Assembly (NCBI RefSeq): GCF_049331405.1
Contig: NZ_CP186274.1
Coordinates: 8,990,001-9,054,000, forward strand
Length of the DNA stretch: 64,000 nt
Direction: 5' to 3'
DNA from: PoT sp049331405
GTDB taxonomy: Bacteria; Planctomycetota; Planctomycetia; Isosphaerales; Isosphaeraceae
Part shown: in pieces, positions 42,969 through 53,700 of the stretch
How the letters are laid out: each line of letters begins with the position of its first letter
How positions within the stretch are numbered: position 1 is the first letter of the stretch
The notes under the pieces: generated by a model
Seen by the model: only the letters and a program-made list of their open reading frames with translations
Database searches by the model: none
What the model was told of the DNA's origin: nothing
Position numbers and translations under genes: made by a program

Positions 42969-45939
42969 ATGCCCGCAGCCGACCGCGACCTGCTCTTCGG
43001 CCTGATCGCGCTCCAGAACGGGCTGATCGACCAGGAACAGCTCCTGGCCGCCTTCCGCGCCCGGACCCGCGAGGCCGGCTCCAACCTCGCCGATCAACTG
43101 CGAAGGCTCGGGCATCTCGACGACAGGAAGGGTGCGGCGGTCGAGGCGATGGTCGCGCTCCACCTCAAGGACACCGCCGAGGCCCAGGCCACAAACGACG
43201 ACACGACCCGGCTCCTCCTCCCGGACGGGGACGACTCGGAGGTCACGGCGATCCTCGACCACCTCGGTCCCGAGGCGAGGGGCGGGGAGACCGAGGTCGA
43301 GGTCGAGGTTAAGGGCGACGCGGACGACCCCGACCGCACCATGGTCGTGACCGACGCCCCCGACGGCCGTCGCTATCGGATCTTGCGCCCGCACGCCCGG
43401 GGGGGCCTGGGGACGGTCTTCGTCGCGCTCGACTCCGAGCTGCATCGGGAAGTGGCGTTGAAGAGGATCGTCGACAAGCATGCCGACGACCGTTCGAGCC
43501 GGCAACGGTTCCTGCTCGAGGCCGAGGTCACGGGGAACCTCGAGCATCCGGGGATCGTCCCCGTCTACGGCCTCGGGACGAACGCCGACGGCCGCCCCTA
43601 TTACGCCATGCGGCTCATCAAGGGGGACACGCTCTCGCACGCGATCGCCCGGTTCCACGACGACGAGTCGCTCGTGCAGGACGCCGGCCGACGCTCGCTG
43701 GAGCTGCGCAAGCTCTTGCGGCGGTTCCAGGACGTCTGCAACGCGATCGACTACGCCCACGGCCGAGGCGTCCTGCATCGCGACATCAAGCCGAGCAACA
43801 TCGTGGTCGGCAAGCACGGCGAGACCCTCGTGGTCGACTGGGGCCTGGCCAAGGTCACGGGCCTGGCCGATCCCGAGGGGGGCGATCAGACCCTCATGCC
43901 GCCCCCCAGCGGCGGCGGGGCCGAGACGCTGCCCGGCTCGGCGATCGGGACCCCCGCGTTCATGAGCCCCGAGCAGGCCAGGGGGGACACCGACGCCGTC
44001 GGCCGCCGCTCCGACGTCTACAGCCTGGGGGCCACCCTCTACTGCATCCTCACCGGCAAGGCCCCGTTCGGCGACGACGAGGAGAACCTCATCACGCTGA
44101 TCAAGCGGGTCAGGCGCGGGCACTTCCGGACGCCGAGCGAGCGGGTCCCTGGGCTCGACCCGGCCCTGGAGGCCATCTGCCTCAAGGCGATGGCCCTGGA
44201 GCCCGAGGCCCGCTACCCGACGGCCAGGGCCCTCGCCGACGAGCTGGAGCGGCTGGGCGGCCGACGAGCCGGTCTCCGCCTGGCGGGAGCCCTGGACGAA
44301 CCGCCTCGGACGCTGGGCCAGGCGGAACCGGGCCTGGGTGCTGGCCGGGGCCACCTCGCTGCTGCTGGTCGCCGTCATCGCCATCGTCTCGGCCGTCGTC
44401 ATCGACCGCGCCCGGCGGCACGAGCGGAAGGAGAAGCTCCTCGCCGGGCTGGCGCTCGAGGCCGAGAAGGTCGCGAAGGCCGAGGCCCGTCGCGAGCGTG
44501 CCCAGGCCGAGGCCAACTACCGCCTCGCCCGGGGCGTCGTCGACCAGCTCGTGACCCGCCTCGCCGAGAGCCGCCGCTTGCAGGACCCCGCCAACGCCAC
44601 GCTCCGCTTGGAGTTGATCGGACTGGCCCGGCGGTTCTACCTCCAGTTCATCCGTCGGCGCGGGCCCGACGCCCTCGCGAAGCTCGACCTGGCCGCCTCG
44701 TACCAGAAGCTCGCGCAGGCCGCCGGGGTGCTCGGCGACCCGGCATTGGCGATCGACCAGTCGCACCACGCGATCCAGATCCTCTCCCACCTCGAGAGGT
44801 CCGGCACGCACGGCCGGCTCGCATCCCTCCGACTCGCCGAGGCCCTCGACAACCTCGGCAAGTTCCAGGTCCAGACCCGCCGCTTCGAGGAGGCCGAGCG
44901 CACCTTCCTCAAGGCTCTGAAGGTCGTGGACCGCCCCGAGGGCTGGCCCGACCCCGACCAGGCCGACGCGCGTCAACACCTCGAGTCATCCATCCGGGGG
45001 GACCTCGCCCTCGCCCAGATGGACCTCGGCCAGCTCGACCGCGCCAACCAGTCCCTCGACGCCCTCCTCGAATCCGACGAGGGCTACAGCAAATCCAGGC
45101 CCGGCGACCTGGAAGCCCGCGACGGCCTGGCCACGACCCTCGCGCGCCTGGGCCTCGCCCTGATGGCCCGGGGCCGCCTCGACCGCGCCGACCCCTTCAT
45201 CCGGCGCGCCGCGGTCCTGACATCGTCGAGCCCCGAGACCGCCGAGAAGTCTCCCCCCTCCGCGATCACCGCCTCCAACTGCGCGAGCCTGCTCGGCGAC
45301 ATCGAGATGCTCCAGCGCCAGTTCGCCCCGGCTCGGGACGACTACGACTCCGCCGTCCGCCAGGCCGAGGCCGCCCTCGCCACCGGCTCCGAGGTCGCCA
45401 CCGCCCGGTCCGCCCTATCCCGGGCCCTGGCGGGCCGTGCAGGAGCCCTCGCCGCCCTCGGCCGTTACTCCGAGTCTCTCGCCGACTGGGATCGCGCCCT
45501 CGAGCACGCCGACCCCCGCGAGGCCCCCATCATCCGACTCGGCCGCGCCGAGACCCTGGCCGAGCGGGGAGATTACCTATTGGCCGTCGCGACCCTCGAG
45601 TCTTTGTTAAAAGGCCTGCCCGAATCCACCGACATCCCCTTCTTCGCCGCCAGAGCCTATGCGGTCGCCTCGCACGCGGCGGCTCAGGACCAATCCCTCT
45701 CACCCTCGGAGCGTGAGGTCCTGGTCGAGCGTTACGCCCATGCCGCGCTCGAGCACCTATCGCTCGCCCTGCGACACCGCGCCGGCTCCGAGCCCCGCAA
45801 CCTCATCGACCTCCGCCACGCCCGGGGCTGGGATCCCTTGCGCCACCGCCGCGACTTCCAGGACCTGATGCTCGACCTCGCCTTCCCGAAGAACGCCTTC
45901 GCGACCGACGTCCGATCCCGGCAAGCCCCGAACCCTTGA
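42969..45939 (+). pseudogene. Ser/Thr protein kinase with membrane helix and TPR region, frameshifted
   Basis: Two adjoining frames give one planctomycete-type receptor kinase of about 989 aa. Frame one (42969-44252) begins with the short planctomycete N-terminal module (DRDLLFGLIALQNGLIDQEQ), then the kinase: ALKRI lysine, HRDIKPSN catalytic loop, VVDWGLAK (DWG in place of DFG) and GTPAFMSPEQA. At 44253 one extra C shifts the frame. Ignoring it, the sequence reads ELERWAADEPVSAWREPW and continues in frame two into a membrane helix (VLAGATSLLLVAVIAIVSAV) and tetratricopeptide-like repeats to 45939. Without the shift the kinase would run on as meaningless residues to 45716. A true mutation, a sequencing error or recoding cannot be told apart here. 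The kinase core itself looks intact. Confidence 0.88.
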
Positions 45940-46009
45940 CGCGCCCCAGGGCGAGATCCTAAGTTCCGAGGTTCGCCCCGAGCCCGAGAGATGCAGGGAG
46001 GCCCCAGTC

Positions 46010-46480
46010 ATGCCACGTATCGAGCCGATCGCCGAGCCATCGGATGAGGAGCGGAAAGCGATCCTCGCGCCGCTGGATGCGTTCAGCAGGAAGGCGGGGC
46101 ATGTCTGGAAGCCGGAGGGGATCGCGCTGGTACTACGGGACGACGACGGCACCATCGTGGGCGGAGTGCTCGGCGAGACGGATTGGGGGTGGCTCAGGAT
46201 CGCGATCCTGGCCGTGGATGAGAGGCTCAGGGGGCAGGATTGGGGGACTCGGTTGATGGACGAGGCCGAGCGCATCGCCGTCGCGAGGGGATGCCACCAT
46301 GCCTGGGTCGACACGTTCAGCTTCCAAGCCCGACCTTTCTATGAGAGGCTAGGCTACCGCGTCTTCGGCGAGCTGCCCGACTACCCGAAGGGGGAGACCC
46401 GCTACTTCCTGGCCAAGCCGCTGGTCGGGCCGGTCGAGGCGGGGCGGGTGCCTTCGCCGCCGGAGGGGGTCGGCCCCTGA
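46010..46480 (+). CDS. GNAT-family N-acetyltransferase
   Basis: 156 aa. The acetyl-CoA-binding segment is IAILAVDERLRGQDWGTRLM followed by DEAERIAVARGC (RGQDWG as the R/QxxGxG/A loop), and motif B is VDTFSFQARPFYERLGYRVF. The N-terminal half has the expected strands (IALVLRDDDGTIVGGVLGET). GGGAGG lies about 8 bases before the ATG. The acceptor is unknown. It sits between the kinase and the helical-repeat gene, and a functional link to either is not evident. Confidence 0.85.
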   Translation: MPRIEPIAEPSDEERKAILAPLDAFSRKAGHVWKPEGIALVLRDDDGTIVGGVLGETDWGWLRIAILAVDERLRGQDWGTRLMDEAERIAVARGCHHAWVDTFSFQARPFYERLGYRVFGELPDYPKGETRYFLAKPLVGPVEAGRVPSPPEGVGP

Positions 46481-46571
46481 ACGGCAGAGAGCGGGGCGGC
46501 AGGAACGGGCAAGGCAGGCAGACGTCTGGATTCGACAGGACGATCCCCGAAAGCTCGAGGGCTCGCGTCTC

Positions 46572-48506
46572 ATGGCTCAGCGCAACGAAAGCCGTTGGTT
46601 GGTGGTCGAGGAGCTGCTCGAGCGCGGCGACCCGGCGTTCGTCGACGAGATCCGGCGGATCGTCGACGCCGAGGCCCTGGGGGATTTCGCCGGGCGCTGG
46701 TATGCCGACACCCGCACGGCCTCGCGACGGCTCCTGCTCGCCTACCTCGACAGGCCCCTGAACGCCTTCCGGCACGAGGCGCTCATCAAGCGCCTGTTCA
46801 AGCTCGCGGAGGCCGCGGGGGACGACCAGGTCATGGGGCGGTTCGCGGTCGCCCTCGATCGCTCGGTCAGGCGGAAGCTCGTGAACGCCCGCAAGGTCGA
46901 GTGGCGGCAGGTGGACGGCGAAGAGGCCGCGAAGGCCCTGGAGAGGGTCTGGAAGGGGCTGCCGCACACGGAGGTCAGCTATTACGGGCGAGGCCGGAGA
47001 TACAACGTCTGGCGGCACTGGACGCAGCAGGAGATTCGCACGCCCAGGGACACGGTCATGCCCCGGGGCAAGCAACAGGATTTCTACGACCAGCGGGGCA
47101 TCAAGCAGTCCGTGGCCGACTGGATCGTCAGGCTCCAGCTCACCCAGGGACGGTACAAGGACCCCGACCAGATCCCCGACGCCGTCCGGGCCAAGCTCGA
47201 GCGCTATCGCCTCTTCTCCACCCCCACGCGCAACTACCTCCGCCGCCGCTGCTGGCGATACTTCCGGAAGCTGGGGAAGGAGCACCCCGGGCGCTACGTG
47301 CCGGCCGTCGAGGAGATGCTCAACCGCTACCAGGACCACGACGCGGCCGACAGTTTGGCCCTGCTCGACAACTGGTCGCTGATGCACATCCTCTTCCACG
47401 AAAGCCCCGCGATCGAGGCCCGCGTCACCGGCTGGCGGACCGCCGAGGGGCGATCGCTCTCGGAGCTGGAGCCGAGCCCGATCTACCCGAACCTCTGGGC
47501 CGAGGCCCCGAGGGCCCTCTTCGAGCTGCTCGGCCGGGCGAAGGCCCGCCCCGTCAGGCGCTGGGCGCTCGGGATGATCATGCGGAACCAAGGGGCCGTG
47601 CTCCGGGTCGTCTCGCTCGAGGACTGGCTCTCCCTCATCGTCCACGAGGACGACGAGATCGCCTCGCTCGCCGCCGACTCGCTCCGCGACAACCCCGGGC
47701 TCGCCGGCATCGACGCGACCTTCTGGCTCGAGCTGGCCGAGCGCGCGAACCCGAGCGCCCTGGAGCTCCTCGTCGAGCTGATGCGGGCGCACGTGAGGCC
47801 CGAGGCCCTGAGCTTCGAGCAGGTCGTGGCCCTGGCCATGAGCCGCCCCTTGCCGCTGGCCAGGCTCGGGTTCGACTGGCTCCGCGCCCACAAGGTGAGG
47901 ACCGAGGCGGAGGGCCTCTCCCTGCTCGCGCTGGTCGAGACCGAGGCCGAGTCGCTCCGCGCGGGGATCGTCGCCTGGGTCCGCACCGCCTTGACGGAGT
48001 CGCTCGGCTTCCGGCTCCCCTGGCTGCTCGAGTACTTCGACAGCCGGCACCGCGACGTCCGCGACGAGGCCTGGAACTGGTTCCGCGATGTGCTCGAGGC
48101 GCGCAACGACGTCGAGCTCTGGCGGCGGCTGCTCGAATCGCCTTATGACGACGTGCAGCTCGGCCTGATCGCCGAGCTGGAGGCGCACGTCGACGGCCGC
48201 GACATCGAGGGGCTGGAGCCCCTGGCGCTCGAGCCCGAGTCGATCCGCCTGCTCTGGGCGAGCGTGCTCCTGAACATCCATCGGGGGAACCGGGCCAAGC
48301 CGGTCGTCATCCGGCAACTGCTCCGGAGGCTCGCGAAGCGTCCCGACGAGCTGCCGCAACTCCTGCCCCTCCTGGCGATCGCCCTGCGGTCGACGCGGGG
48401 ACCCGAGTGGCGGGCGGGACTTGCGGCGATCGTGCAGGCGGCCGGGCGCGACTCCGAGTCGGAGACTTTGGTCCGGCGGGCCTTCCCGGAGTTGCATTGG
48501 GCCTGA
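46572..48506 (+). CDS. Large all-helical (HEAT-like) protein paired with a SWIM protein
   Basis: 644 aa, no signal peptide or membrane segment. It is almost entirely helical with HEAT-like repeats, clearest in the C-terminal half: HEDDEIASLAADSLRDNPGL, ARPVRRWALGMIMRNQGAVL, YFDSRHRDVRDEAWNWFRDV, SPYDDVQLGLIAELEAHVDG, LLPLLAIALRSTRGPEWRAG. The N-terminal part (about 1-220) has the conserved-looking HEALIKRLFKLAEAAGDDQV and SYYGRGRRYNVWRHWTQQEI. Proteins of this style occur beside SWIM zinc-finger proteins, MoxR ATPases or WGR-domain proteins in many bacteria (general knowledge). The role is unknown; it is probably a scaffold for a nucleic-acid- or stress-related complex. The SWIM gene follows after 302 bp. 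Confidence 0.62.
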   Translation: MAQRNESRWLVVEELLERGDPAFVDEIRRIVDAEALGDFAGRWYADTRTASRRLLLAYLDRPLNAFRHEALIKRLFKLAEAAGDDQVMGRFAVALDRSVRRKLVNARKVEWRQVDGEEAAKALERVWKGLPHTEVSYYGRGRRYNVWRHWTQQEIRTPRDTVMPRGKQQDFYDQRGIKQSVADWIVRLQLTQGRYKDPDQIPDAVRAKLERYRLFSTPTRNYLRRRCWRYFRKLGKEHPGRYVPAVEEMLNRYQDHDAADSLALLDNWSLMHILFHESPAIEARVTGWRTAEGRSLSELEPSPIYPNLWAEAPRALFELLGRAKARPVRRWALGMIMRNQGAVLRVVSLEDWLSLIVHEDDEIASLAADSLRDNPGLAGIDATFWLELAERANPSALELLVELMRAHVRPEALSFEQVVALAMSRPLPLARLGFDWLRAHKVRTEAEGLSLLALVETEAESLRAGIVAWVRTALTESLGFRLPWLLEYFDSRHRDVRDEAWNWFRDVLEARNDVELWRRLLESPYDDVQLGLIAELEAHVDGRDIEGLEPLALEPESIRLLWASVLLNIHRGNRAKPVVIRQLLRRLAKRPDELPQLLPLLAIALRSTRGPEWRAGLAAIVQAAGRDSESETLVRRAFPELHWA

Positions 48507-48631
48507 CCGTTTGCGAAGATGCCCATCCCGACCCTGGCGGCGGCCAGGCCGGACTCGAGACCGTTTTGCTGCGGCGTTCCGCCGCGGTGGAGTCTGCCTC
48601 GGAGATTGCTTCCCCAAGGCCGTTGTTCTTT

Positions 48632-48703
48632 GGCTCGGGCCCGATACCGTAGGCGCCTACTGAGCCGACGAATGTCTCGGCGCCACGGTATCGGGCCCGA
48701 GCC
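48632..48703. repeat. 72-nt hairpin with perfect 19-bp outer arms
   Basis: GGCTCGGGCCCGATACCGT (48632-48650) is perfectly inverted at 48685-48703, and the loop contains further pairings (GCCGA/TCGGC). It lies between the helical-repeat gene and the SWIM gene. It could be a terminator, an attenuator or a small mobile hairpin element. Confidence 0.6.
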
Positions 48704-48808
48704 TCGTGAACGACCTTGGTCGTCGCCTCGAAGTCGAGACGGCCTGGCCGCCCCCCGGGTCGGGAAAGACCCATCAAGCAGGATCCGACTCGATCCCGAG
48801 GACGGCGC

Positions 48809-50509
48809 ATGGACCTGACCCTCGCGTACCACGGCCGGAGCGCCGTGCAGCCGGTCGCCGGCGGCCTGGCCGTCTCGCTCGCCCCCAACCTCAGGCGAGA
48901 CCGGGTCGGCTTCGACGGGCTCCTCCGCAATCCCCTCCGCTTCCGCGAGGCCGTCGCCGCGCTCCACGACGTCGTCATCAGCGACCTCCGCCCCGCCGAG
49001 CAGGACAAGTCCGCATACGAAGCCTACACGGCCGAGCGCAGCAGGCGCGAGCAGGAGCTCCGCAGCAACGTCACCCAACGGGTCCGCACCGAGCTGCGCG
49101 AGGAATTGGAGGACTTCTCGGGGGTCGACATAAAGGCGGTCGAGACCCGCTTCCGCAAGATGCGGTCGGTCTACTGGGGGGCCCGCCGGGAATACTCGAA
49201 CTACCTGCTCAGGCACGACCCGGAGCTCTGGCGCCTGCTCATGCCGTGCGACCCGGTCATCACGGTCGCGCCCGACTGCCTCTTCTTCGAATGCTTCAGC
49301 GCCGACGAGAGCAGCTACGGCTGCCTGACCGTCGACCGCGACGCCTTCACCGGCGAGCGCGACGTGGCCCTCGGCACGACGAACGTCGACTACTCGTGGG
49401 CCCTCTACGAGCACTTCCAGAAGCTCCGGAGCTATCGCGAGACCCGGTTCCTCGTCGACCCGACCGGCTTCGAGATCCGGACCGATATCGACCCCGCCCA
49501 TCGCGAGGAGAAGATCGCCCTGCCGCCGAGCTGGCTCCGGGGCTTCATGCAGCTCCAGGCGGCCATGAGCCTCCCCACGCGCCGGGTCAGGATCAGCCGA
49601 GAGGGGCTCTACGGGGTCCTCGGGTTCCTCAAGAGGCACAAGGCGGCGAAGAGCCCCCGGGCCGTCCGGTTCGAGCTGGAGCCGGGGCAGCCGGTCGCGA
49701 TCGTCCTCGAGCCCTGGGAACGACGGATCGTCCTGCACAGCACGCCCTATGACGGCCCCCGCTCGGAGACGATCCGGATCTGGGGCCGCAACCGCCTACT
49801 CGTCCTCGCGAGGCTCCTGCCGCTCCTGGAGGAGGCCGAGGTCTACCTCCTCGGCACCGGCCTGCCGAGCTTCTGGTCGATCAAGATGGGGGAGATGCGG
49901 CTGTTGCTCGGCCTCTCCGGCTGGACGGCCAACGACTGGACGAGCGGCGCCGCCCTCGACCAGATCGCCCCGCCGGCGCAGCCGAGCGACGACCTGTTGA
50001 AGGACGTGGCCCTGGCCTTCCGCGCCGAGCCGACCCTGACCTTCGAGCAGGTCCGCCAGCGCACGGGCGCGGCCCCGGCCTTCGTGGCGGCGGCGTTGAA
50101 CCGACTCGCGCTGCTCGGGCAGGTGATCCACGACCTCCACGGCGGGGTCTACCGCTGGCGTCAGATCCTCCCCGTCGCCCTCTCGCTCGACCAGATCGGC
50201 CCCGAGCCGCCGGAGACCGTCGCCGCCCGCCAGCTCGTCGAGCAGAAGCGCGTGACGATCCACTCCGACGACTCGCGCCCCGACGGCCTCCGGATCCTCT
50301 CGGGCAAGGCCTCCGAGCGCCCCGTGAGCCTCCTCCTCGACGCCGACGGCCGCATGCTCCGCGGCAAATGCACCTGCTCGCACCACTACAAGGGGGGCCT
50401 CCGCAAGGGGCCTTGCCGGCACCTGCAAGCCCTCCGCACCTTCGCCGACGCCAGGCCCGCGCCGGCGTCGATCGAGTCGTGGTTCGCCTCCTTCCGCCTC
50501 TCTCGCTGA
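48809..50509 (+). CDS. SWIM zinc-finger protein
   Basis: 566 aa from ATG 48809; the frame extends to 48716 but starts within the gap without family features. The C-terminus has a SWIM motif, C521-x-C523-x12-C536-x-H538 (GKCTCSHHYKGG and PCRHLQALR), which binds zinc and usually contacts DNA or protein. The first 500 residues include a coiled-coil-like stretch (about 65-110, YEAYTAERSRREQELRSNVT) and alpha/beta segments (IRIWGRNRLLVLARLLPLLE, VYLLGTGLPSFWSIKMGEMR), with a helical winged-helix-like part before the finger (LTFEQVRQRTGAAPAFVAAA). No ATPase domain is present. Partner of the helical-repeat protein upstream. Confidence 0.75.
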   Translation: MDLTLAYHGRSAVQPVAGGLAVSLAPNLRRDRVGFDGLLRNPLRFREAVAALHDVVISDLRPAEQDKSAYEAYTAERSRREQELRSNVTQRVRTELREELEDFSGVDIKAVETRFRKMRSVYWGARREYSNYLLRHDPELWRLLMPCDPVITVAPDCLFFECFSADESSYGCLTVDRDAFTGERDVALGTTNVDYSWALYEHFQKLRSYRETRFLVDPTGFEIRTDIDPAHREEKIALPPSWLRGFMQLQAAMSLPTRRVRISREGLYGVLGFLKRHKAAKSPRAVRFELEPGQPVAIVLEPWERRIVLHSTPYDGPRSETIRIWGRNRLLVLARLLPLLEEAEVYLLGTGLPSFWSIKMGEMRLLLGLSGWTANDWTSGAALDQIAPPAQPSDDLLKDVALAFRAEPTLTFEQVRQRTGAAPAFVAAALNRLALLGQVIHDLHGGVYRWRQILPVALSLDQIGPEPPETVAARQLVEQKRVTIHSDDSRPDGLRILSGKASERPVSLLLDADGRMLRGKCTCSHHYKGGLRKGPCRHLQALRTFADARPAPASIESWFASFRLSR

Positions 50510-50637
50510 TGCCGGATCGATCCACGCGGGATGACGCCTTCATCCTGAGAACATTTATACCTCTCTCTTCGTCAACGCGTGATCGTCGCCTCTCCTCCGG
50601 CGCCCGACCCTGGCGTGGAGATTGCGACATACGTGCA

Positions 50638-50656
50638 AAATTGACGCGAAATTGAC
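50638..50656 (+). repeat. Direct repeat AAATTGAC, 11-bp period, over the -35 box
   Basis: AAATTGAC at 50638-50645 and 50649-50656; the second copy supplies the start of the TTGACA -35 element. Helical-phase spacing suggests an activator site (inference). Confidence 0.35.
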
Positions 50657-50680
50657 AGGCGCCCGCCGCCTGGCTATCCT
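50652..50680 (+). promoter_or_regulatory. Sigma70-type promoter of the giant TPR gene
   Basis: A perfect TTGACA (50652-50657), a 17-bp spacer and TATCCT (50675-50680), about 70 bp upstream of the ATG. Confidence 0.6.
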
Positions 50681-50687
50681 GCACAAC

Positions 50688-50704
50688 GACATTTGACGAA
50701 TGTC
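50688..50704. promoter_or_regulatory. Palindrome GACATT-TGACG-AATGTC at the transcription start
   Basis: A perfect 6-5-6 inverted repeat just after the -10 box of the giant gene's promoter, a position typical of a repressor operator. Confidence 0.4.
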
Positions 50705-50749
50705 AGAGCATCGTGTCGTAATTGGCCGGCCGGAGTACGGGGGCGACTG

Positions 50750-53700
50750 ATGATGGATGCGAGGCGGCTCGGGGCGTCGTGGTGGTTCGGCCTGGTCATC
50801 CTGCTCGGCATGGCGGCCGGGCAAGTCGCGGGGCAGGCGGGGGGCGGCGCCGAGGAGGACGACCCCCGGCAGCGCCAGGTGATGGAGCGGTTCCTGGCCC
50901 TGATCGAGAAGACGCCGAGGCGGGGCACGGCGCTCGACCGGGTCTACAGCTACCACGTCGAGCGCGGGACGATCGACGCCTTCCTCGACGCCTATCGCGC
51001 CAGGGTCGCCAAATCCCCCGACGACGGCAACACCTGGTTCCTGCTCGGCCTGTTCGAGGCCCAGCGGGGGCGAGACGCGGCGGCGGTCGCGGCCCTGCGC
51101 GAGGCGGAGAGGCTCCTGCCGCAGAACCCCTTGCCGTCGTACTACCTCGGCCAGGCCCTCGTCATGGTCGGCCAGCCCGACGCGGCGGCCGAGGCCTTCG
51201 AGCGCGCCATCGCCCGCAAGCCGATCCGCGCCGACCTCCTTGAGATCTTCCAGGCGCTGGGGAAGGTCCACCAGCGGGCCCGGCGGTTCGAGCAGGCGCT
51301 GGCCGTCTGGAACCGCCTGGAGAAGCTCCTGCCGGACGACCTGCGGGTCCAGGAGCAGATCGCCCAGGCCCTCATCGACGAGGGACAATACGCCGAGGCC
51401 CTCCCCAGGCTCGAGGGGCTCGCGAAGAAGGTCAAGGACCCGCATCGGCAGGTCCAGCTCGCCATGGACGCGGCCGACCTCAAGGTCAGGCTCGGCAAGA
51501 CGGCCGAGGCCCTCAAGGAATTCGAAGGGCTGCTCGGCCGCCTCAACCCCGACGCCTGGCTCTATCGCGAGGCCAGGCGGAGGCTCGAGGACATCTACCT
51601 CCGCAACGACGACATGGCCGGGCTCTCGACCTACTACGAGCGCTGGATCAAGAAGACCCCCGACGACCTCGACGCCATCGCGCGCCTGGGCCGCCTCCTC
51701 GCGCTCCAGGGGCGCTCGGCCGAGGCCCGCGAGTGGCTCGAGAAGGCGGTGAAGCTCGCCCCGACCCGTCGGGAACTGCGGATCGCCCTGATCGACCAGC
51801 TCGCGAAGCAAGGGCTGATCGCCGAGGCCTCGTCGCAGTACGAGGCCCTGGCCGAGCGCGAGCCGGGCAACCCCGACACGCTCCGAGACTGGGGGCGGCT
51901 CCTGCTCAAGGACTCGAGCCGCCCCGAGCCCGATCGCAAAGCAGCCGCCGCGAAGGTCTGGCGCAGGATGGCCGACGCCAGGAAGGACGACGCCGTGACC
52001 GTCGCCCAGGTCGCCGAATTGTTCCGCCAGGCGGACATGGTCGACCAGGCGCTCGAGCTCTACCGCAAGGCGATCGCCCTCGCCCCCGAGTCGCCGCAGT
52101 ACCGCGAGTACCTCGGCGAATATTATCAGGCGTTGAAGCGGACGGACGAGGCGATCGCCGCGTGGTCCGAGGTCGCCTCGGGGCCCAGGCGTAATGCCAA
52201 GTCGCTGGCGAGGCTCTCGGAGATCCTCGCGGGTTTCGGGCACCTCAAGCCGGCCATCGAGGCGGCGAAGGGGGCGATCGCGCTCGACCCGAAGGAGCTG
52301 CCCCTCCGGATCAAGGCGGCGAGCTTCCTCGGGCGTGACGGCCGGCTCAAGGAGGCGATCGCGGAGCTCGACGCCGCCGCGCGCCTCGCCGAGACCGAGG
52401 ACGAGAAGGAAGAGGTCCTCCGGCTCCAGATCGAGAATTACCAGGCCTCGGGGACGCTCGCGGCCGAGATCGCGTCGCTGAGCCAGGCGCTCGAGTCGGG
52501 CCGGGAGACGGGGGCCGCGCGGTGGCTCCGGCTGGCCAGGCTCTGGGAGGCCGATCGTCGGCTCCCTGAGGCGGCGGCCGCGGTGAAGAAGGCGCTCGCC
52601 CTCGAGCCGAGGTCGGTCCCGGCCTGGGCGACCTCGGCGAGGCTCCACGAGTCGGCCGGAGACCTCCTCTCGGCGGCCGACGGCTACCGGAGGCTCGTCC
52701 AGCTCGACCGCAGGGCCCGCGGCGAGTACCTCACGAACATCGCCAAGCTCGAGGCCAGGCTCGGCCGACGCGCCGAGGCCCTTCAGGCCGGGCGCGACCT
52801 GCTCGCCTCGGCCCCCGGCAACGCGGACAACTACCAGGTCTTCGCCGACCTCTGCTTCCAGCTCGGGGCGAACGACGAGGGGCTCGACACCCTGCGGCGG
52901 TCGGTCAGGCTCAACCCGTCGGACTCGAAGGTCCTGCTGAACCTGGCCGAGGCGCTGGCCCGGCAGTTCCGGATCGACGAGGCCATCGAGATCTACTGGC
53001 GGGCGCTCGCCAAGCTCGACGAGATCGAGGCCAAGCTGAACGCGGTCGCGCGGCTGGCCGACCTCTACCTCCAGCGCAACCAGTTCGACCGCCTGATCGC
53101 GCGCCTCGGGCGGGAGCTGGGCAACCCCGACCAGCAGCGCGAGCTCGCCTTCTGCCTGGCGCAAGCGTACTCGTCGGCCGGCGACTACGGCCCGGCCCGG
53201 CAGGAATTGGAGCGGGTCCTGGCCACGACCCCGAGGGACACGCAACTGCTCAAGCAGCTCTCGAACCTGGCCGAGACCGAGGGCTCGCTGGCCGACGCAT
53301 CCAAGTATCAGAAGCAGCTCAACGACCTCGCCCCGAGCGAGGAGGGGACATCCAGGCTCGCCCAGCTCTACGTGAAGTCGGGCGACATGACCGAGGCCGA
53401 GGCCCTCTGGGAGAAGATCTCGGCCGAGGACGAGGACTCGCACAGGGTCCTCCAGGCGATCGACAGCCTCGTGGGCAACGGCAAGGACGAGGCCGCCCTG
53501 ACCATCACCGGGCGCCTGCTCCGCGCCAGGCCGGATGACTGGGAGGCCCTCTATCGCGAGGGGGTCGCCCTCGTCGACCTCGACCGACGCGACGAGGCCG
53601 AGCGCCGGTTCCAGGCCCTGCTCGCCCTGGGTACCTCCGACGACGCCCTGAGCGCCATCGTCAAGGCGAGGCGCAAGAATTTCCAACCCCAGGCCGCGAG

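Noticed and set aside
46317..48617. Minus-strand open frame of 766 codons
   Set aside because: It is antisense to the helical-repeat gene. The sense strand shows coherent helices and a clean start; the antisense does not.
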